In this document: piece by piece, positions 1-11,640 of the stretch
Layout: every line of letters starts with the position of its first letter
How positions within the stretch are numbered: position 1 is the first letter of the stretch
NCBI RefSeq assembly: GCF_001425235.1
Contig: NZ_LMEA01000007.1
Coordinates: forward strand, 680,930 to 744,929
Direction of reading: 5' to 3'
DNA length: 64,000 nt
From: Devosia sp. Root413D1
GTDB lineage: Bacteria; Pseudomonadota; Alphaproteobacteria; Rhizobiales; Devosiaceae
Position numbers and translations under genes: made by a program
The notes under the pieces: generated by a model
Told to the model about the DNA's origin: nothing
Databases searched by the model: none
What the model saw: only the letters and a program-made list of their open reading frames with translations

Positions 1-1890
1 GCTGGCGCCAAAGCAGCCGATACTGTCGCAGCTGAGCAGCGCGCCGGGTTCAATGACCTCGCCATAGGTCTCGCGCCACACTCCGACGGCAAAGCTGTCG
101 GCTTTACCCGCCACAAGCTGCAGGCCCGCGTCGCCCCGCAAAGCCACCGCCTGCGTGGTGTCGGCGATAAGGACATCAGGCGGACGATCAACGGCGAACA
201 GCAGAACAGCCGGCACCAGCAGCACGGGCGCGATCAGCCGGTGCCAGGTCGAGAGGAACGTGAACCAGGCAAGCGTTGCGAGCCCCATCAGCAGGGCAAC
301 GGGCGCCAGCAATGGACTGGCATCGAGGCCCGAACTCCAGCTGGCCACCAGCCCGCCAAGATCGAGCATCCGGTCGATCGACCACCCCATCACGGCAAGG
401 AAAGGAGCCTCCCAACCGAACGGCATGGCAAGCGTTGCCAACACCGCGAAGGGCATCATCACGAAGCCGACCAGCGGCAGCGTGAACAGGTTGCCCAGCA
501 CGCCGAGCGGCGAGGTCTGCTGGAAGTGGTAGACGGAGAACAGCAGCGTCGCAGCCCCGGCGATCAGGCTGGTCAGCACGATGCCCCACAGATATCCGCC
601 GGTGCGCGCCAGTAGGGATTTCTCTCGTCCCTCCGGCGGCCGCATCAGCTCCCACGCGCCGATCAGTGCCACGACTGCCGCGAACGACAGCTGGAAGCTC
701 GGCCGGAACACGCTGGCGGGATCAGTGGCGATGACGATCAGCGCCGCGATGGCGACATTGCGCATAGTGAGCGCGCGCCGACCGAACACGATAGCGCCGA
801 GCACCAGCACCAGCATGATCGTCGAGCGCAGCGCCGCAACATTGCCACCCGAAATGGCGAAATAGGCGAGCGCTGCGACCACGGCGCCCGCCGCAGCAAC
901 GCGCTTGACCGAAACGAACCGGTGGATGCCGCTCACCAGCGCCAGGCCGCCTCGCAGCGTCACCAGCACCAGTCCCGCGACGATCGTCAGGTGCAGCCCG
1001 GAAACCGACAGCACATGCGCCAGCCCGGCCGCGGCCATGGTCTCGCGCGCCTCGTCGGGCACCGCGCTCTGGTCGCCGGTGATCAGGGCGCGCGCGATGC
1101 CGGCGGTCGGCTGCCTGAGGTCGACGTCGATGCGCGCGGCGATGCCGCGGCGGATGCCGTCGATCACCCGTTCCGGCGCCGAGTTGCTGCCGGTCGATAC
1201 CCGCTCGACCGGTCCGGTGGCGTTGCCATAGGCGCCGACCCCATCGAAGAAGGCGTGGAACTGGCTATCGAAGCCATTCGGAACCACCGGACCGGGCACC
1301 GCGTAGAACCGCACCGGCGCGCGAATGATGTCGCCCGGAGCCAGCGATGGTCCATCGGCAATGACGATCCGGGCACGCCGCATCGGCACGGTCCGCGACG
1401 TTCCCTGCGGGGTGATCGCCGAGACGATGACCCGTGTCCCGCTCTCGAGCTCCGACACAATCTCGTCGACGCGCATCTCATAGGTGCCGTAGGCCGGCCG
1501 GGCCAGCATTGTCGTGCCGAACAAGGCCGCGTGGATGGAGAGCAGCGAGATGCCAACCCAGAACGCACCGGCGAGGGTCAGGGCGCGAAAGACAACCGTG
1601 TGGCCGCGAGAGAAAAGCAGCCCGATGGCGATCGCAGAAGCGATGAGCCCAAGTACCCAGGGCTCGGGCTCAGTCGGCGCCACCAGCGAAACCATGAGGC
1701 CGGCGATGATGGCATAAGGCCAGAGCAGAAACAGCCGTCGGTGTTCGAGGGCCGTTGCAACGCTGGTGCGGAAGCCTTGCCAGAGTGTCACACGAGGCCG
1801 CAGCCTGGCCGGCAGCGGCGACGGCAACGCCGGTTCGGCCCGCGCCGGAACCAGCCGCTCAGCCACCGCCTTTCCGACAGTCACGGTCAT
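1..1890 (-). CDS. comEC: ComEC/Rec2 DNA-uptake channel protein, C-terminus beyond window
   Basis: The frame is open from an ATG at 1890 to the first base of the window (630 codons, no stop), so the 3' end lies outside. Family role: inner-membrane channel that carries single-stranded DNA into the cytoplasm during transformation. Visible layout: soluble N-terminus, two early membrane helices around residues 50-110, a DUF4131-like OB-type stretch, then the Competence domain, with the hallmark [10 protein letters not shown] near residues 287-300 and many membrane helices after it. The metallo-hydrolase-like C-terminal part has only just begun at the edge. It diverges from gltX with about 140 bp between starts. 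In Rhizobiales this gene often sits beside lexA, which would be outside the window. Identification is firm; natural competence in this organism is not shown. Confidence 0.9.
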   Translation of the reverse strand, partial: MTVTVGKAVAERLVPARAEPALPSPLPARLRPRVTLWQGFRTSVATALEHRRLFLLWPYAIIAGLMVSLVAPTEPEPWVLGLIASAIAIGLLFSRGHTVVFRALTLAGAFWVGISLLSIHAALFGTTMLARPAYGTYEMRVDEIVSELESGTRVIVSAITPQGTSRTVPMRRARIVIADGPSLAPGDIIRAPVRFYAVPGPVVPNGFDSQFHAFFDGVGAYGNATGPVERVSTGSNSAPERVIDGIRRGIAARIDVDLRQPTAGIARALITGDQSAVPDEARETMAAAGLAHVLSVSGLHLTIVAGLVLVTLRGGLALVSGIHRFVSVKRVAAAGAVVAALAYFAISGGNVAALRSTIMLVLVLGAIVFGRRALTMRNVAIAALIVIATDPASVFRPSFQLSFAAVVALIGAWELMRPPEGREKSLLARTGGYLWGIVLTSLIAGAATLLFSVYHFQQTSPLGVLGNLFTLPLVGFVMMPFAVLATLAMPFGWEAPFLAVMGWSIDRMLDLGGLVASWSSGLDASPLLAPVALLMGLATLAWFTFLSTWHRLIAPVLLVPAVLLFAVDRPPDVLIADTTQAVALRGDAGLQLVAGKADSFAVGVWRETYGEVIEPGALLSCDSIGCFGAS

Positions 1891-2030
1891 TCGCCGAGCC
1901 CCCGCTCCGCCCGATCGCGGCAGTAATGCTAACCGGGTGGTGCCGCCATGCCAACTGCCGCGCTTGCGCTTCGGCCCCGGGGTGCTTACACACCGCCAAA
2001 CGCCAATTCTCCGGGATGTTTCACCGACCC

Positions 2031-3446
2031 ATGGCTACCCCAGTCGTCACCCGCTTTGCTCCCTCGCCCACCGGCTATCTCCATATCGGCGGGGCCCGCA
2101 CTGCCCTGTTCAACTGGGCCTTTGCGCGCCACACCGGCGGCAAGATGCTGCTGCGCATCGAGGATACCGATCGCGAACGTTCGACCGAGGGCGCCGTCAA
2201 GGCGATCTTCGAGGGGCTGAGATGGCTGGGGCTGGATTGGGATGGCGAGCCATTCATGCAGTTCTCCCGGGCCGCCCGGCACGCCGAGATCGCCAACGAA
2301 CTGCTGGCGCGTGGCCAGGCCTACTATTGCTACTGCTCGCCCGAGGAGTTGGCCGAGATGCGCGAGACCGCGCGGGCCAACGGCCTGCCGCCGCGCTACA
2401 ACGGCTACTGGCGCGATCGCGATCCGGCGGAAGCCCCGGCTGGCGTTGCGCCTGTCATCCGCATCAAGGCGCCGCAGTCCGGCGAGATCCGCGTGCAGGA
2501 TCATGTGCAGGGCGAGGTGGTGTTCAAGGCCGAGAACCTTGACGATTTCATCATCCTGCGCTCCGACGGCACTCCGACCTACATGCTGGCCGTCGTGGTC
2601 GACGACCACGACATGGGCGTCACCCACATCATCCGCGGCGACGATCACCTGACCAATGCCGCCCGCCAGATCGTCATCTACAACGGCATGGGCTGGTCGG
2701 TGCCGGAGATGTCGCACATCCCGCTGATCCACGGCCCGGATGGCGCGAAGCTCTCCAAGCGCCACGGCGCGCTCGGCGTCGAAGCCTACCGGCAGCTGGG
2801 CTATCTGCCTGAGGCACTGCGCAACTATCTCGCCCGCCTCGGCTGGAGCCACGGTGACGAAGAGCTGTTTTCGACCGCGCAGATGGTCGAGTGGTTCACC
2901 CTCGAGGCCCTCAACAAGGGCGCCGCGCGCTTCGACTTCGTCAAGCTCGAGAACATCAACGGCCATTACATCCGCCAGGCGACGCCCGAGCGGCTCTATG
3001 AGGTGATGCTGGAAACGGCGACCGAGCTGAACCGGGTGTTCGACATGGATGGCCTTGCGGCCAACAGTGAGACGGTGCTCGCCGCCCTGCCCGAGCTGCA
3101 GCCACGCGCCAAGACGGTGCTCGAGCTGATTGACCTGGCGCAGTTCATTTACGCCGTCCGCCCGCTCACCATCGATGCCTCGGCGGCCGACCAGCTGACC
3201 CCCGACGCCCGAGCCAATGTCGGGGCCTTTGCCGATATCCTGAAGGGGCTCAACGACTGGTCGGTCGAAGCCATCGACGCGGCCGCCCGCGCCTTTGCCG
3301 AAGCCCGTGGGCTGAAGCTCGGCAAGGTGGCGCAGCCGCTGCGCGCCGCGCTCACCGGACGCACGGTTTCGCCAGGCATTTTCGAGGTCATGGTACTGAT
3401 CGGGCGCGACGAAACGCTGGCCCGGCTCGGTGATCAGGCCGGCTGA
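2031..3446 (+). CDS. gltX: Glutamyl-tRNA synthetase
   Basis: Charges tRNA-Glu with glutamate in the cytoplasm (class I synthetase). The N-terminus carries [17 protein letters not shown], the HIGH-type ATP site, and the KMSKS-type site appears as AKLSKRHGA. At 471 residues it has the usual bacterial length. I chose the ATG at 2031 ([12 protein letters not shown]) because homologues start there. An in-frame ATG five codons upstream (2016) is possible, and the open frame continues back into comEC but lacks any family similarity there. Next gene downstream on the same strand is gltA, 157 bp away, so they may be separate transcripts. Some alphaproteobacteria carry a second GltX acting on tRNA-Gln; the specificity cannot be told from sequence alone. 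Confidence 0.95.
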   Translation: MATPVVTRFAPSPTGYLHIGGARTALFNWAFARHTGGKMLLRIEDTDRERSTEGAVKAIFEGLRWLGLDWDGEPFMQFSRAARHAEIANELLARGQAYYCYCSPEELAEMRETARANGLPPRYNGYWRDRDPAEAPAGVAPVIRIKAPQSGEIRVQDHVQGEVVFKAENLDDFIILRSDGTPTYMLAVVVDDHDMGVTHIIRGDDHLTNAARQIVIYNGMGWSVPEMSHIPLIHGPDGAKLSKRHGALGVEAYRQLGYLPEALRNYLARLGWSHGDEELFSTAQMVEWFTLEALNKGAARFDFVKLENINGHYIRQATPERLYEVMLETATELNRVFDMDGLAANSETVLAALPELQPRAKTVLELIDLAQFIYAVRPLTIDASAADQLTPDARANVGAFADILKGLNDWSVEAIDAAARAFAEARGLKLGKVAQPLRAALTGRTVSPGIFEVMVLIGRDETLARLGDQAG

Positions 3447-3603
3447 TGCATATTGGGAAAAGTGATTAGGTCAGCGGTGTTCACCCACCTGTTGCAGTGC
3501 TGGGGTATATGAGCTACGCCAGCCGAACCTGCCTCTAAACGACCATACGGCCTGCCCGCTCCCACCTTCCGCGGGCCATTGAAGGCCATCAAGGAGTGCG
3601 AAG

Positions 3604-4871
<1,268 letters not shown>

Positions 4872-4896
<25 letters not shown>

Positions 4897-6017
4897 TTGG
4901 CACAAGCCAACACCCGCTCGGCGGGATCGACAAGGGGCGCCTCGGGCGCCCCTTTCTGCATCAGGGCGCGAAGCTCATGGAAGGCGGCGACCTGCGCCGC
5001 GATCGCGTCTGGATCGTCCAGCAGCGCGCCGAGCGGCGCCAGTGAGCGCCCTGCCCTGGGATCAACGAACTGCAGTTCCGGCACTACCTCGCGCCCGAGG
5101 ACGATGTTAGGCAGCGCGATCTGTACCGGGCGGCCAATCTTCGCGGCGCGCTTGGCCTGCTGCGGATCGGCAACATAGGTGACGACCATGGGCACGCCCG
5201 ACATGGCGAGCTCGAAAGTGATGGTGCCGCTGACCGCAAAGGCGGCATAGGCGACTGCAAAGGCGGCGCCACGGCCTTCGCCGGCAACCACCTCGACCGG
5301 TACCGGCCACGTCGCGACTTCGGCCCTGAGGCGGCCGGTCAGCGACGACAGGGTCGGCATGATGAAGCCGCTAACCCGCGGGTGCGCCTGCAGCAATGTC
5401 GCCGCTTCGCGCATCAGCGGCAGGTGCCGGCGCAGCTCACCCTCGCGGCTTCCGGGCAAGAGCAGCAGCGGACCACGCTCCGGTTGTGCCGGCCGTATCG
5501 GGAAGCGTGCGAGCGCAGGATGACCAACATAGCTGGTGGGCGGCCCGCCCAGTTCCGCCATCACCTTGGGTTCGAACGGCAGCACCGCCAGCACCTCGTC
5601 GAACAGCGGCTTGAGCTCGGCGGCGCGTTCCGGTCGCCAGGCCCAGACGCTGGGGGCGACATAGAGCAGCATCGGCACACGCACCCCGGCGCGGCGCACA
5701 CGTTTCGCAACCGCCTGCACGAACACCTGCGAGTCGATGAGGACGACCACATCCGGACGCTGTTTGATGATGGCACTGGCCGTCTGCCGCACCCGCCACA
5801 GCAGCAGCGGCAATCGACGCAGCACGTCGCTCCAGCCCATAACGGAGAGGTTCTCCATGGGAAAGAGGCTCACCAGCCCCTCGGCCTCGAGCTCCGTTCC
5901 GCCAATGCCGTTGAGAGAGAGCTCTGTCCGCCGGCGAAGCCGTTGGACCAGGTCCGCGCCAATGCGATCGCCCGAGGCTTCTCCGGCGAGGACAAACAGG
6001 CGCAGCGGCTCAGCCAT
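4872..6017 (-). CDS. lpxB: Lipid-A-disaccharide synthase
   Basis: Glycosyltransferase (GT19) that joins 2,3-diacylglucosamine-1-phosphate to UDP-2,3-diacylglucosamine on the inner face of the inner membrane. [20 protein letters not shown] is the family N-terminus, with the LAGEASGD signature; later [14 protein letters not shown] and the [12 protein letters not shown] region match. From the ATG at 6017 the product is 381 residues, the normal length; the longer open frame upstream overlaps lpxI and has no similarity. The start overlaps the lpxI stop by 8 nt, implying translational coupling. It is the last gene of the rpsB-lpxB block and converges on gltA, overlapping it by 25 bp. Confidence 0.95.
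4932..4956 (+). terminator. Intrinsic terminator of gltA, inside lpxB coding sequence
   Basis: AAGGGGCGCC (4932-4941), loop TCG, GGCGCCCCTT (4945-4954) followed by TTTC on the plus strand: a perfect 10-bp GC-rich stem 35 nt past the gltA stop. It lies within the last codons of lpxB read from the other strand, so the two convergent genes share it. The minus-strand side ends in CTTG and is weaker. Confidence 0.75.
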
Positions 6018-6831
6018 CGATGCTGAGGCCGATGACCGCGATGCCGTGCCGCTCGGCCGCTGCGACAAGGCTTGGCCGGTCGAGCACCAGTGCCCTGCCC
6101 GCTTCGACGGCAATTACCTCGATCCCGGCTGTGGCCGCATTGGCGATGGTGTCGGGGCCGATCGCCGGCAGATCGACATAGAGCGGCTGCTGCGGCTTGG
6201 CAGCCTTGGCGAGGACGAGCGGCCCGGTGCCATTGCCAATCCGGCCGGCGGCGCGGTGCGCTGCCACCCGCACCAGCAGCTCGTCAGTCCCGCCGACGTC
6301 CTCCGCGGCGACGACGCGCCGGCCCGCGACCACCACGGCTTGTCCAAGGTCGAGCCGGCCGACCTCCCGTGCTGCGGCCAGACCCTGACGCGCCGCGGCC
6401 AGCTCGGCGTCCGTTGGCAACCGACCGGCGATCTGGCCTGCGTCCGCCAGAATATCAGCCGCCACCTCATGCACGCCGATCACCTTGGCGCCGGAGAACT
6501 TCTCGATGGACGCCGTGACCGACGACAGAGCGGCGTCACCCTGAGCCGCACCAGGCGCGCCGCCGGCGAAGCCGGCCAACGCTTCGCGATCGCGGTCCGA
6601 AATCATCAGCGCGCCGGCGAGCACCACGTGAGTCGCCTTGAAGGCGACGATCGCCGCGATGGCGGCGGCCGGGTTGGTCAGGCTGCCAGCCGCGAGCGGC
6701 ACCCCCGGGCGTTCCGGCTGCGGTGCAAAGCCGACCACCTGCACGACATCGCCGGCCGCCAGCGCGGCCTCGACGACGTGGGAGACAAGGGCTCCCGATC
6801 CGGCAAGGACGGAGAGCCGGCGAGGCATCAT
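6010..6831 (-). CDS. lpxI: UDP-2,3-diacylglucosamine pyrophosphatase LpxI
   Basis: Hydrolyses UDP-2,3-diacylglucosamine to lipid X in lipid A synthesis, the alphaproteobacterial replacement for LpxH (DUF1009 family). The product, 273 residues, begins [16 protein letters not shown], with the LAGSG motif; the mid and C-terminal part has the AIGPDTIANAATAGIEVIAVEAGRAL-type region of the family (quoted here only in part). Its position between lpxA and lpxB is the standard one in this order. The ATG overlaps the lpxA stop as ATGA. A second in-frame ATG follows immediately (6828), so the start is uncertain by one codon. Confidence 0.9.
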   Translation of the reverse strand: MMPRRLSVLAGSGALVSHVVEAALAAGDVVQVVGFAPQPERPGVPLAAGSLTNPAAAIAAIVAFKATHVVLAGALMISDRDREALAGFAGGAPGAAQGDAALSSVTASIEKFSGAKVIGVHEVAADILADAGQIAGRLPTDAELAAARQGLAAAREVGRLDLGQAVVVAGRRVVAAEDVGGTDELLVRVAAHRAAGRIGNGTGPLVLAKAAKPQQPLYVDLPAIGPDTIANAATAGIEVIAVEAGRALVLDRPSLVAAAERHGIAVIGLSIDG

Positions 6832-7637
6832 TCCTCGCCCGGCACGTTGATCGGCAGGTTGCCCGGCAGCGTCAGCGGGCGCTCGGCCGCGGCGACGAAC
6901 TTCACCACGTCCTGCACCAGCTCTTCGTCGGGGAACATGGCGGACGCATCGTCGACCCGCTCGCGCAGCGTACCTTCGCTGGAAAAGATCATCCGATAGG
7001 CCGTGCGCAGCCGATGGATCGCCTCGCGGTCGAAACCACGACGTTTCAGGCCGACGATATTGACGCCGGACAGTGCCGCCGGATTGCCCAGCACGGTGCC
7101 GTAGGGGATCACGTCCTTTTCGACCTTGGTCATGCCGCCGATGAAGGCATGCGCGCCGATATGGACGAACTGTGCCGAGCCCGAGTGACCGCTCATGATG
7201 ACGTAATCGTCGATCACGCAGTGACCGGCGATGCCGGTGTTGTTGGACAGCACGATGTGATCACCGAGGATGCAGTCGTGCCCGATATGCACGCCGATCA
7301 TCAGCAGGCAGTGGTTGCCGATAACCGTCTTCATCCCGCCGCCGGCCGTACCCGGGTTGATGGTGACGTGCTCGCGGATGACGCAGTCGGTGCCGATCGA
7401 CAGCGTCGATGGTTCGCCCGCATACTTGAGATCCTGGGGGCGGTGTCCGACCGACGCGAACGGAAACACCACCGTGCGGGCGCCCACACTGGTGCGGCCG
7501 GTGACCACGGCATGCGAGATCAGCTCGACGCCGTCCTCCAGCGTCACGTCGCTACCGACCACACAGAACGGCCCCACCTTGACGCCGGTGCCGATCCTGG
7601 CACCTGGCTCAACGATCGCAGAAGGGTGGATGGTCAT
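6828..7637 (-). CDS. lpxA: UDP-N-acetylglucosamine O-acyltransferase
   Basis: First step of lipid A synthesis: moves a 3-hydroxyacyl chain from acyl carrier protein to UDP-GlcNAc. The start [16 protein letters not shown] opens the left-handed beta-helix of hexapeptide repeats ([LIV]-G-x4). The catalytic-type His lies in [12 protein letters not shown]. From the ATG at 7637 the product has 269 residues, close to family length; the open frame upstream is a shadow of fabZ. The start overlaps the fabZ stop as ATGA (7634-7637), and its own stop overlaps the lpxI start, so fabZ, lpxA and lpxI are probably translated in succession. Confidence 0.95.
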   Translation of the reverse strand: MTIHPSAIVEPGARIGTGVKVGPFCVVGSDVTLEDGVELISHAVVTGRTSVGARTVVFPFASVGHRPQDLKYAGEPSTLSIGTDCVIREHVTINPGTAGGGMKTVIGNHCLLMIGVHIGHDCILGDHIVLSNNTGIAGHCVIDDYVIMSGHSGSAQFVHIGAHAFIGGMTKVEKDVIPYGTVLGNPAALSGVNIVGLKRRGFDREAIHRLRTAYRMIFSSEGTLRERVDDASAMFPDEELVQDVVKFVAAAERPLTLPGNLPINVPGEE

Positions 7638-8122
7638 TGCTCGCTGGGGCTCACCATGGCGCCGACCTCGGCCTCGGCAATGACGACACCGTCGACGATC
7701 GCCTTGGCCTCGAACCAGCCCATGGTCATCCGCCGGCGCAGCTTCCTGATATGATACTCGATCTGATCGCCCGGCCTCGCGGGCTTGCGGAATTTGCACT
7801 TGTCGATCGTCAGCAGGTAGACGATGTGCTTCATCCCGCCGGCCGCGCCCGCCGCGATTGCCATGGCGCCCGCCGTCTGCGCCATGCCCTCGATGATCAG
7901 CACACCGGGGAACACCGGCTCGCCGGGGAAGTGGCCCTGGAAGATCGGCTCGTTGAACGTGACGTTCTTGATGCCGATACCCGAATTGTCGCCGTCGACC
8001 TCGATGATTCGGTCGATCAGCAGGAACGGGTAGCGATGGGGCAGAACCTGAAGGATCCGACCGATGTCCATCGAGGAGAGTTCTCTCGTCTCACTCGCTG
8101 GCGCCTCGTTGGTAACCGTCAC
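7634..8122 (-). CDS. fabZ: 3-hydroxyacyl-ACP dehydratase FabZ
   Basis: Dehydrates 3-hydroxyacyl-ACP in type II fatty acid synthesis and competes with LpxA/LpxD for hydroxyacyl-ACP. The hot-dog fold motifs are clear: [12 protein letters not shown] and the active-site [16 protein letters not shown] (His and Glu). I place the start at GTG 8122, which overlaps the lpxD stop as GTGA and has AGGGGA about 8 nt upstream, giving 162 residues. An internal ATG at 8071 would give 145 residues but lacks a good ribosome site. Confidence 0.93.
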   Translation of the reverse strand: MTVTNEAPASETRELSSMDIGRILQVLPHRYPFLLIDRIIEVDGDNSGIGIKNVTFNEPIFQGHFPGEPVFPGVLIIEGMAQTAGAMAIAAGAAGGMKHIVYLLTIDKCKFRKPARPGDQIEYHIRKLRRRMTMGWFEAKAIVDGVVIAEAEVGAMVSPSEQ

Positions 8123-9156
8123 TCTCGTCCCCTTTTGTTCAGTCGCCGCAACATCGCTATCTCGCGCTGCCAGGCCTTGAGGTCCTGCGCCGGATAGCCT
8201 CCGACTCTCGCGCCCGCCGGCACGTCCTTCGTCACCAGGCATCGGGCCGACAATATGCTGCCATTACCGATCCGCAAGTGTCCCGCCGTGCCCGCACCGC
8301 CGCCCACCAGCACGTTATCGCCGATGATCGTGCCGCCGCCGATACCGCAGGTACCAGCGATGAGGCAATACCGACCGATGCGCGAGTTGTGGCCAATCTG
8401 CACGAGATTGTCGATCTTGGTACCTTCGCCGATCACCGTGTCGCCCAGGGCGCCACGATCGACCGTCGAATTGGCGCCGATCTCGACGCCGTCCTGCACG
8501 ATGACCCGACCGAGCTGCGGGATCTTGCGGTTGGAGCGGCCCTGCCCCAGCCAGCCGAATCCCTCGCTGCCGATCCGCGTGCCGGCATGCAGCACGACGT
8601 TGTTGCCCAGATACGCACACTCGATCGAGACATTGGAGGCGATCACCGCATTCCGGCCGATCGTCACGCCGCGACCGATCACCGTGTTGGGCCCGATGAT
8701 GGTATTGCGGCCGATCTCGACGCCGGGGCCGATCACCACATTGGCGCCGATCCGCACACCCTCCTCGATGAAGGGGGCCGGACCGCCAGGCTCGAACAGT
8801 CCTGACGCGATACCGCGAGTGCCCAGCGGGTAGAGCCGTTCCAGCAAATCGACGAACAGCTCATGCGGTCGCTCGTCGACGATGGGCACGGTTCCGGCCG
8901 GCACATCGGCGAGGAATTTCGGGTGGACGATCACTGCGCCGGCACCGGTCTCGGCGAGCGCCGTGCGGTACTCGGCCTGCGCCGCCAGCGCAAGGTGGTC
9001 GGGCTCCGCCAGGGAGAGTTCCTCGGCGCCGCTGATCACCAGTGCGGCTGCCCGCCGCTCGTCGACATCGACCTTCCGGCCCAGCGTCGACAGCACGACA
9101 CCAAGCGAAATCGGTCCCGACGAGGAATGGAAGCGCGTATCGACCATGGCTGTCAT
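8119..9156 (-). CDS. lpxD: UDP-3-O-(3-hydroxyacyl)glucosamine N-acyltransferase
   Basis: Third committed step of lipid A synthesis, N-acylating UDP-3-O-acylglucosamine. The product of 345 residues has the uridine-binding N-terminal domain ([10 protein letters not shown]...), a long run of hexapeptide repeats forming the beta-helix, and the catalytic His in [14 protein letters not shown]. Starts at 9156 (MTAMVD); the second ATG at 9147 is also possible. It follows bamA after an 82-bp gap holding two strong hairpins, and its stop overlaps the fabZ GTG. Confidence 0.94.
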   Translation of the reverse strand: MTAMVDTRFHSSSGPISLGVVLSTLGRKVDVDERRAAALVISGAEELSLAEPDHLALAAQAEYRTALAETGAGAVIVHPKFLADVPAGTVPIVDERPHELFVDLLERLYPLGTRGIASGLFEPGGPAPFIEEGVRIGANVVIGPGVEIGRNTIIGPNTVIGRGVTIGRNAVIASNVSIECAYLGNNVVLHAGTRIGSEGFGWLGQGRSNRKIPQLGRVIVQDGVEIGANSTVDRGALGDTVIGEGTKIDNLVQIGHNSRIGRYCLIAGTCGIGGGTIIGDNVLVGGGAGTAGHLRIGNGSILSARCLVTKDVPAGARVGGYPAQDLKAWQREIAMLRRLNKRGRE

Positions 9157-9167
9157 TACACAACAAA

Positions 9168-9232
9168 GAGGCCGCGGGGCAACCGCGCCGCGGCCTCGAT
9201 AACCAGGAGGGAGGCCGGCGATTGCGCCGGCC
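9168..9232 (-). terminator. Two hairpins between bamA and lpxD (partial terminator or processing site)
   Basis: Hairpin A: GGCCGGCG/CGCCGGCC at 9213-9220 and 9225-9232 with a 4-nt loop, directly after the bamA stop, without a T-run. Hairpin B: GAGGCCGCGG (9168-9177) and CCGCGGCCTC (9188-9197), 10-bp perfect stem, followed on the minus strand by TTTGTTG just before the lpxD start. Hairpin B resembles an intrinsic terminator, so it could lower lpxD-lpxB transcription relative to bamA or stabilise the bamA mRNA end. No separate lpxD promoter was recognised. Confidence 0.6.
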
Positions 9233-9238
9233 GACCGA

Positions 9239-11377
9239 TTACAGCAGCTGCTGCAGCGTGAGCGAGAAGACCTGGGTCTTGTCGTCCGTCGCCTTGTTCA
9301 GCACGTGGGCGAAATCGCCACGCAGCGGACCGAACGGGCTGTCCCAGATGATCGAGGCGCCAACCGAGGACTTGAAGTTCTGGTCGATGCTGCCGGGATC
9401 GATGATACCCGCACCGCCGTTGCCATTGCCATCGATCAGAGCCGCGTCGGCCCAGATCGCACCACGAACACCATAAGTTTCCGGCAGGATCGGGATCGGG
9501 AACTCGATTTCGGCAGAAGCTGCCACATAACCGGTATAGCCGAGCAGTTCCTGCGAGCTGTCGAGACGCGGACCCATCCCGCCACTCTGGAAGCCACGGA
9601 CGATCGAGCCCGCGCTGCGGAAGGCTTCCAGCGGGCTGACCCCGCCGCCGTCGAGAGCGGCGATGTAGCCAGCCTGCCCCTTGACGCTACCGATGACGTT
9701 CCAGTCCGACAGCAGCGGCATGAAATAACGGGCCTTCGCCTCCGTCTTCAGCAGGTTGTAGTCCCAGCCGATATACTGCTGCGAGAAGGTCGCGTAGATG
9801 CCCTCGGTCGGACGCTTGGTATCGTCCAGCGTGTTGTACGCCAGGGAATAGCCGACCCACGCCTTGTTGAAGGTATCCTCGAAGCCGGCAACGTGGCCCG
9901 GGTTGAACACATCCGTCCACGGCGCCTCGTGATCCTTCAGCACCTTCTGCTCAAGACCGGTAAAGATCGACGCGCTCAGGTCTGTAGTGATCGGCGCACC
10001 GAAGCGGATCTGCCCGCCGGTCGCAGCCGTGCCATAGGTGTTCTTGTCCGTCTCTTCGGTGATGCGGTGATAAACATCGACGCCGGACGAAATACGCAGG
10101 CCCATGAAACGGGGCTCGGTGAACGAGAAGTCGTAGCTCTGTCCCGACTCCGACGCACTCACTGCGGCGCGAACATACTGCCCACGACCAAGGAAGTTGC
10201 GCTCGGTGACCGACACCTCGCCCAGGAGACCAGCGCTCGAGTCGAAGCCCGCGGTCAGGCCGTAATCGCCGGTCGACTGCTCTTCGACGGTGATGTTGAT
10301 GACCACCTTATCGGGCGCACTGCCGGCCTGCATGTCGAAGGCGACCGTCTTGAAGAATCCGAGACCCTCGATGCGGGTCTTGCCGCGCTGCACCATCGAA
10401 CGGTTGAAGGGGTCGCCTTCACCGAAATCCAGCTCGCGACGGATAACCGCGTCGCGGGTCTTGGTGTTGCCGCTGATGTTGATGCGCTCGACATAGATGC
10501 GGGCGCCCTCGTCCACCAGGTAGGTGACGTTGAAGGTGCTGTTGGTCACGTCACGGTCGACACGCGGACGAACGTCGGCAAAGGCATAGCCCTGCGCGGT
10601 CGCCTCGAAGGCCAGGTCTTCCTGGGACTTCTGCAGATCGGCCAGCGAATAGGTGCCGCCCTTGCCGGTGCGGATCGCACCGGTCATGGCGTCGGGGTTC
10701 AGACCCGGGATCGAGGTCTCCACACCGATCGCGCCGAAGCGATAGCGCTCGCCCTCGGAGATGGTGAAGTTCACAAAATACGCATTGCGCGACGTGTCGT
10801 ACTCGCCGACGGCCGACGTCACCTGCGCATCCGGGTAACCGTGGTTCATGTAGTAGAGTTCGATCAGCCCACGGTCGATCGTCAGCAGATCTTCACTGTA
10901 GGTGTCGTCACGGAACAGCCAGCTCAACAGGCTCGTCTCATGGGTCCGGATGATGGACTTGAGGGTGCCCGAGCTGATCGAGTTGTTGCCGGTGAAGTTG
11001 ATCGCCGCGATGCCGGTGCGCTGCCCTTCATTGACCACGAAGGTGATGCGGGCGCGACCGCTCTCGGATTGCTCGACCCGCGGCGTAACCGTCACGCCCA
11101 TGTAGCCCTTGCCGACATAGGCAAGGCGGATCGACTCTGCGTCGGCTGCGAGGCCGCCCTCGGTGAAGCTCCCCTGCTCCGCCACGTTGACCATCGCGAG
11201 CAGTTGGGCGTCGGAGAAGCCGCTGTTGCCTTCGAACAGCACCGCCGAGATGAGGCGTTGCTGCTGAGCCTGGGCCGCATCGACCCCGATGAATGTACCG
11301 CTGACGCCTGCGAGCGGCGCTGCCACGAGGGCGAGCGCTACAAAAACACCGCGCATCAGCTTTTTCGGGTTCGTCAT
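9239..11377 (-). CDS. bamA: Outer membrane protein assembly factor BamA
   Basis: Central component of the BAM complex that folds beta-barrel proteins into the outer membrane. The product of 712 residues has a signal peptide (basic [12 protein letters not shown], hydrophobic [12 protein letters not shown], cleavage near AQAQQQ), several POTRA repeats (starting [16 protein letters not shown]) and a C-terminal 16-strand barrel ending in aromatic-rich [10 protein letters not shown]. The bacterial surface antigen motif RGF occurs in [15 protein letters not shown] chose the ATG at 11377; the open frame 23 codons further upstream would put charged residues before the signal peptide. It follows rseP, the usual neighbour. 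Confidence 0.95.
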   Translation of the reverse strand: MTNPKKLMRGVFVALALVAAPLAGVSGTFIGVDAAQAQQQRLISAVLFEGNSGFSDAQLLAMVNVAEQGSFTEGGLAADAESIRLAYVGKGYMGVTVTPRVEQSESGRARITFVVNEGQRTGIAAINFTGNNSISSGTLKSIIRTHETSLLSWLFRDDTYSEDLLTIDRGLIELYYMNHGYPDAQVTSAVGEYDTSRNAYFVNFTISEGERYRFGAIGVETSIPGLNPDAMTGAIRTGKGGTYSLADLQKSQEDLAFEATAQGYAFADVRPRVDRDVTNSTFNVTYLVDEGARIYVERINISGNTKTRDAVIRRELDFGEGDPFNRSMVQRGKTRIEGLGFFKTVAFDMQAGSAPDKVVINITVEEQSTGDYGLTAGFDSSAGLLGEVSVTERNFLGRGQYVRAAVSASESGQSYDFSFTEPRFMGLRISSGVDVYHRITEETDKNTYGTAATGGQIRFGAPITTDLSASIFTGLEQKVLKDHEAPWTDVFNPGHVAGFEDTFNKAWVGYSLAYNTLDDTKRPTEGIYATFSQQYIGWDYNLLKTEAKARYFMPLLSDWNVIGSVKGQAGYIAALDGGGVSPLEAFRSAGSIVRGFQSGGMGPRLDSSQELLGYTGYVAASAEIEFPIPILPETYGVRGAIWADAALIDGNGNGGAGIIDPGSIDQNFKSSVGASIIWDSPFGPLRGDFAHVLNKATDDKTQVFSLTLQQLL

Positions 11378-11618
11378 GATTCTTGTTGCCTCGTGCGACC
11401 TACGCTGGGAATCGCCATGCACAGCGTCCCCAGCTAACTCCATCAAAAGCTTTTACTGGAATTTTAACCACGGACAAGCCGCGACCGGCTTCGAGGTTAG
11501 CGAAAGATTGGCCCTCGTGCATTCCTGCAACACCTAGAAAACTAAGCTTATCCAAGGGTTAACAGGAATGTAGGGGCATTCGAGCAAATGCGTCGGAGGC
11601 GCGGCGACAATGTGGCTG

Positions 11619-11637
11619 CACGCCGCGTTGCGGCGTG
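11619..11637 (-). terminator. Hairpin after rseP
   Basis: CACGCCGC (11619-11626), GTT, GCGGCGTG (11630-11637): a perfect 8-bp stem starting 3 nt past the rseP stop on the minus strand. No T-run follows, so it may be a 3'-end stabiliser or a weak terminator. The 240 bp from here to bamA probably carry a bamA promoter, but no convincing -35/-10 pair was identified. Confidence 0.45.
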
Positions 11638-11640
11638 CCC

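Noticed and set aside
922..1926. Long plus-strand frame opposite comEC
   Set aside because: Its Arg/Pro/Gly/His-rich translation is typical of a GC-rich antisense shadow; the minus strand reads as a clean ComEC with the family motif.
3447..3603. gltA promoter TTGCAG...TATATG
   Set aside because: The two elements are only 8 bp apart, which is not a usable spacing.
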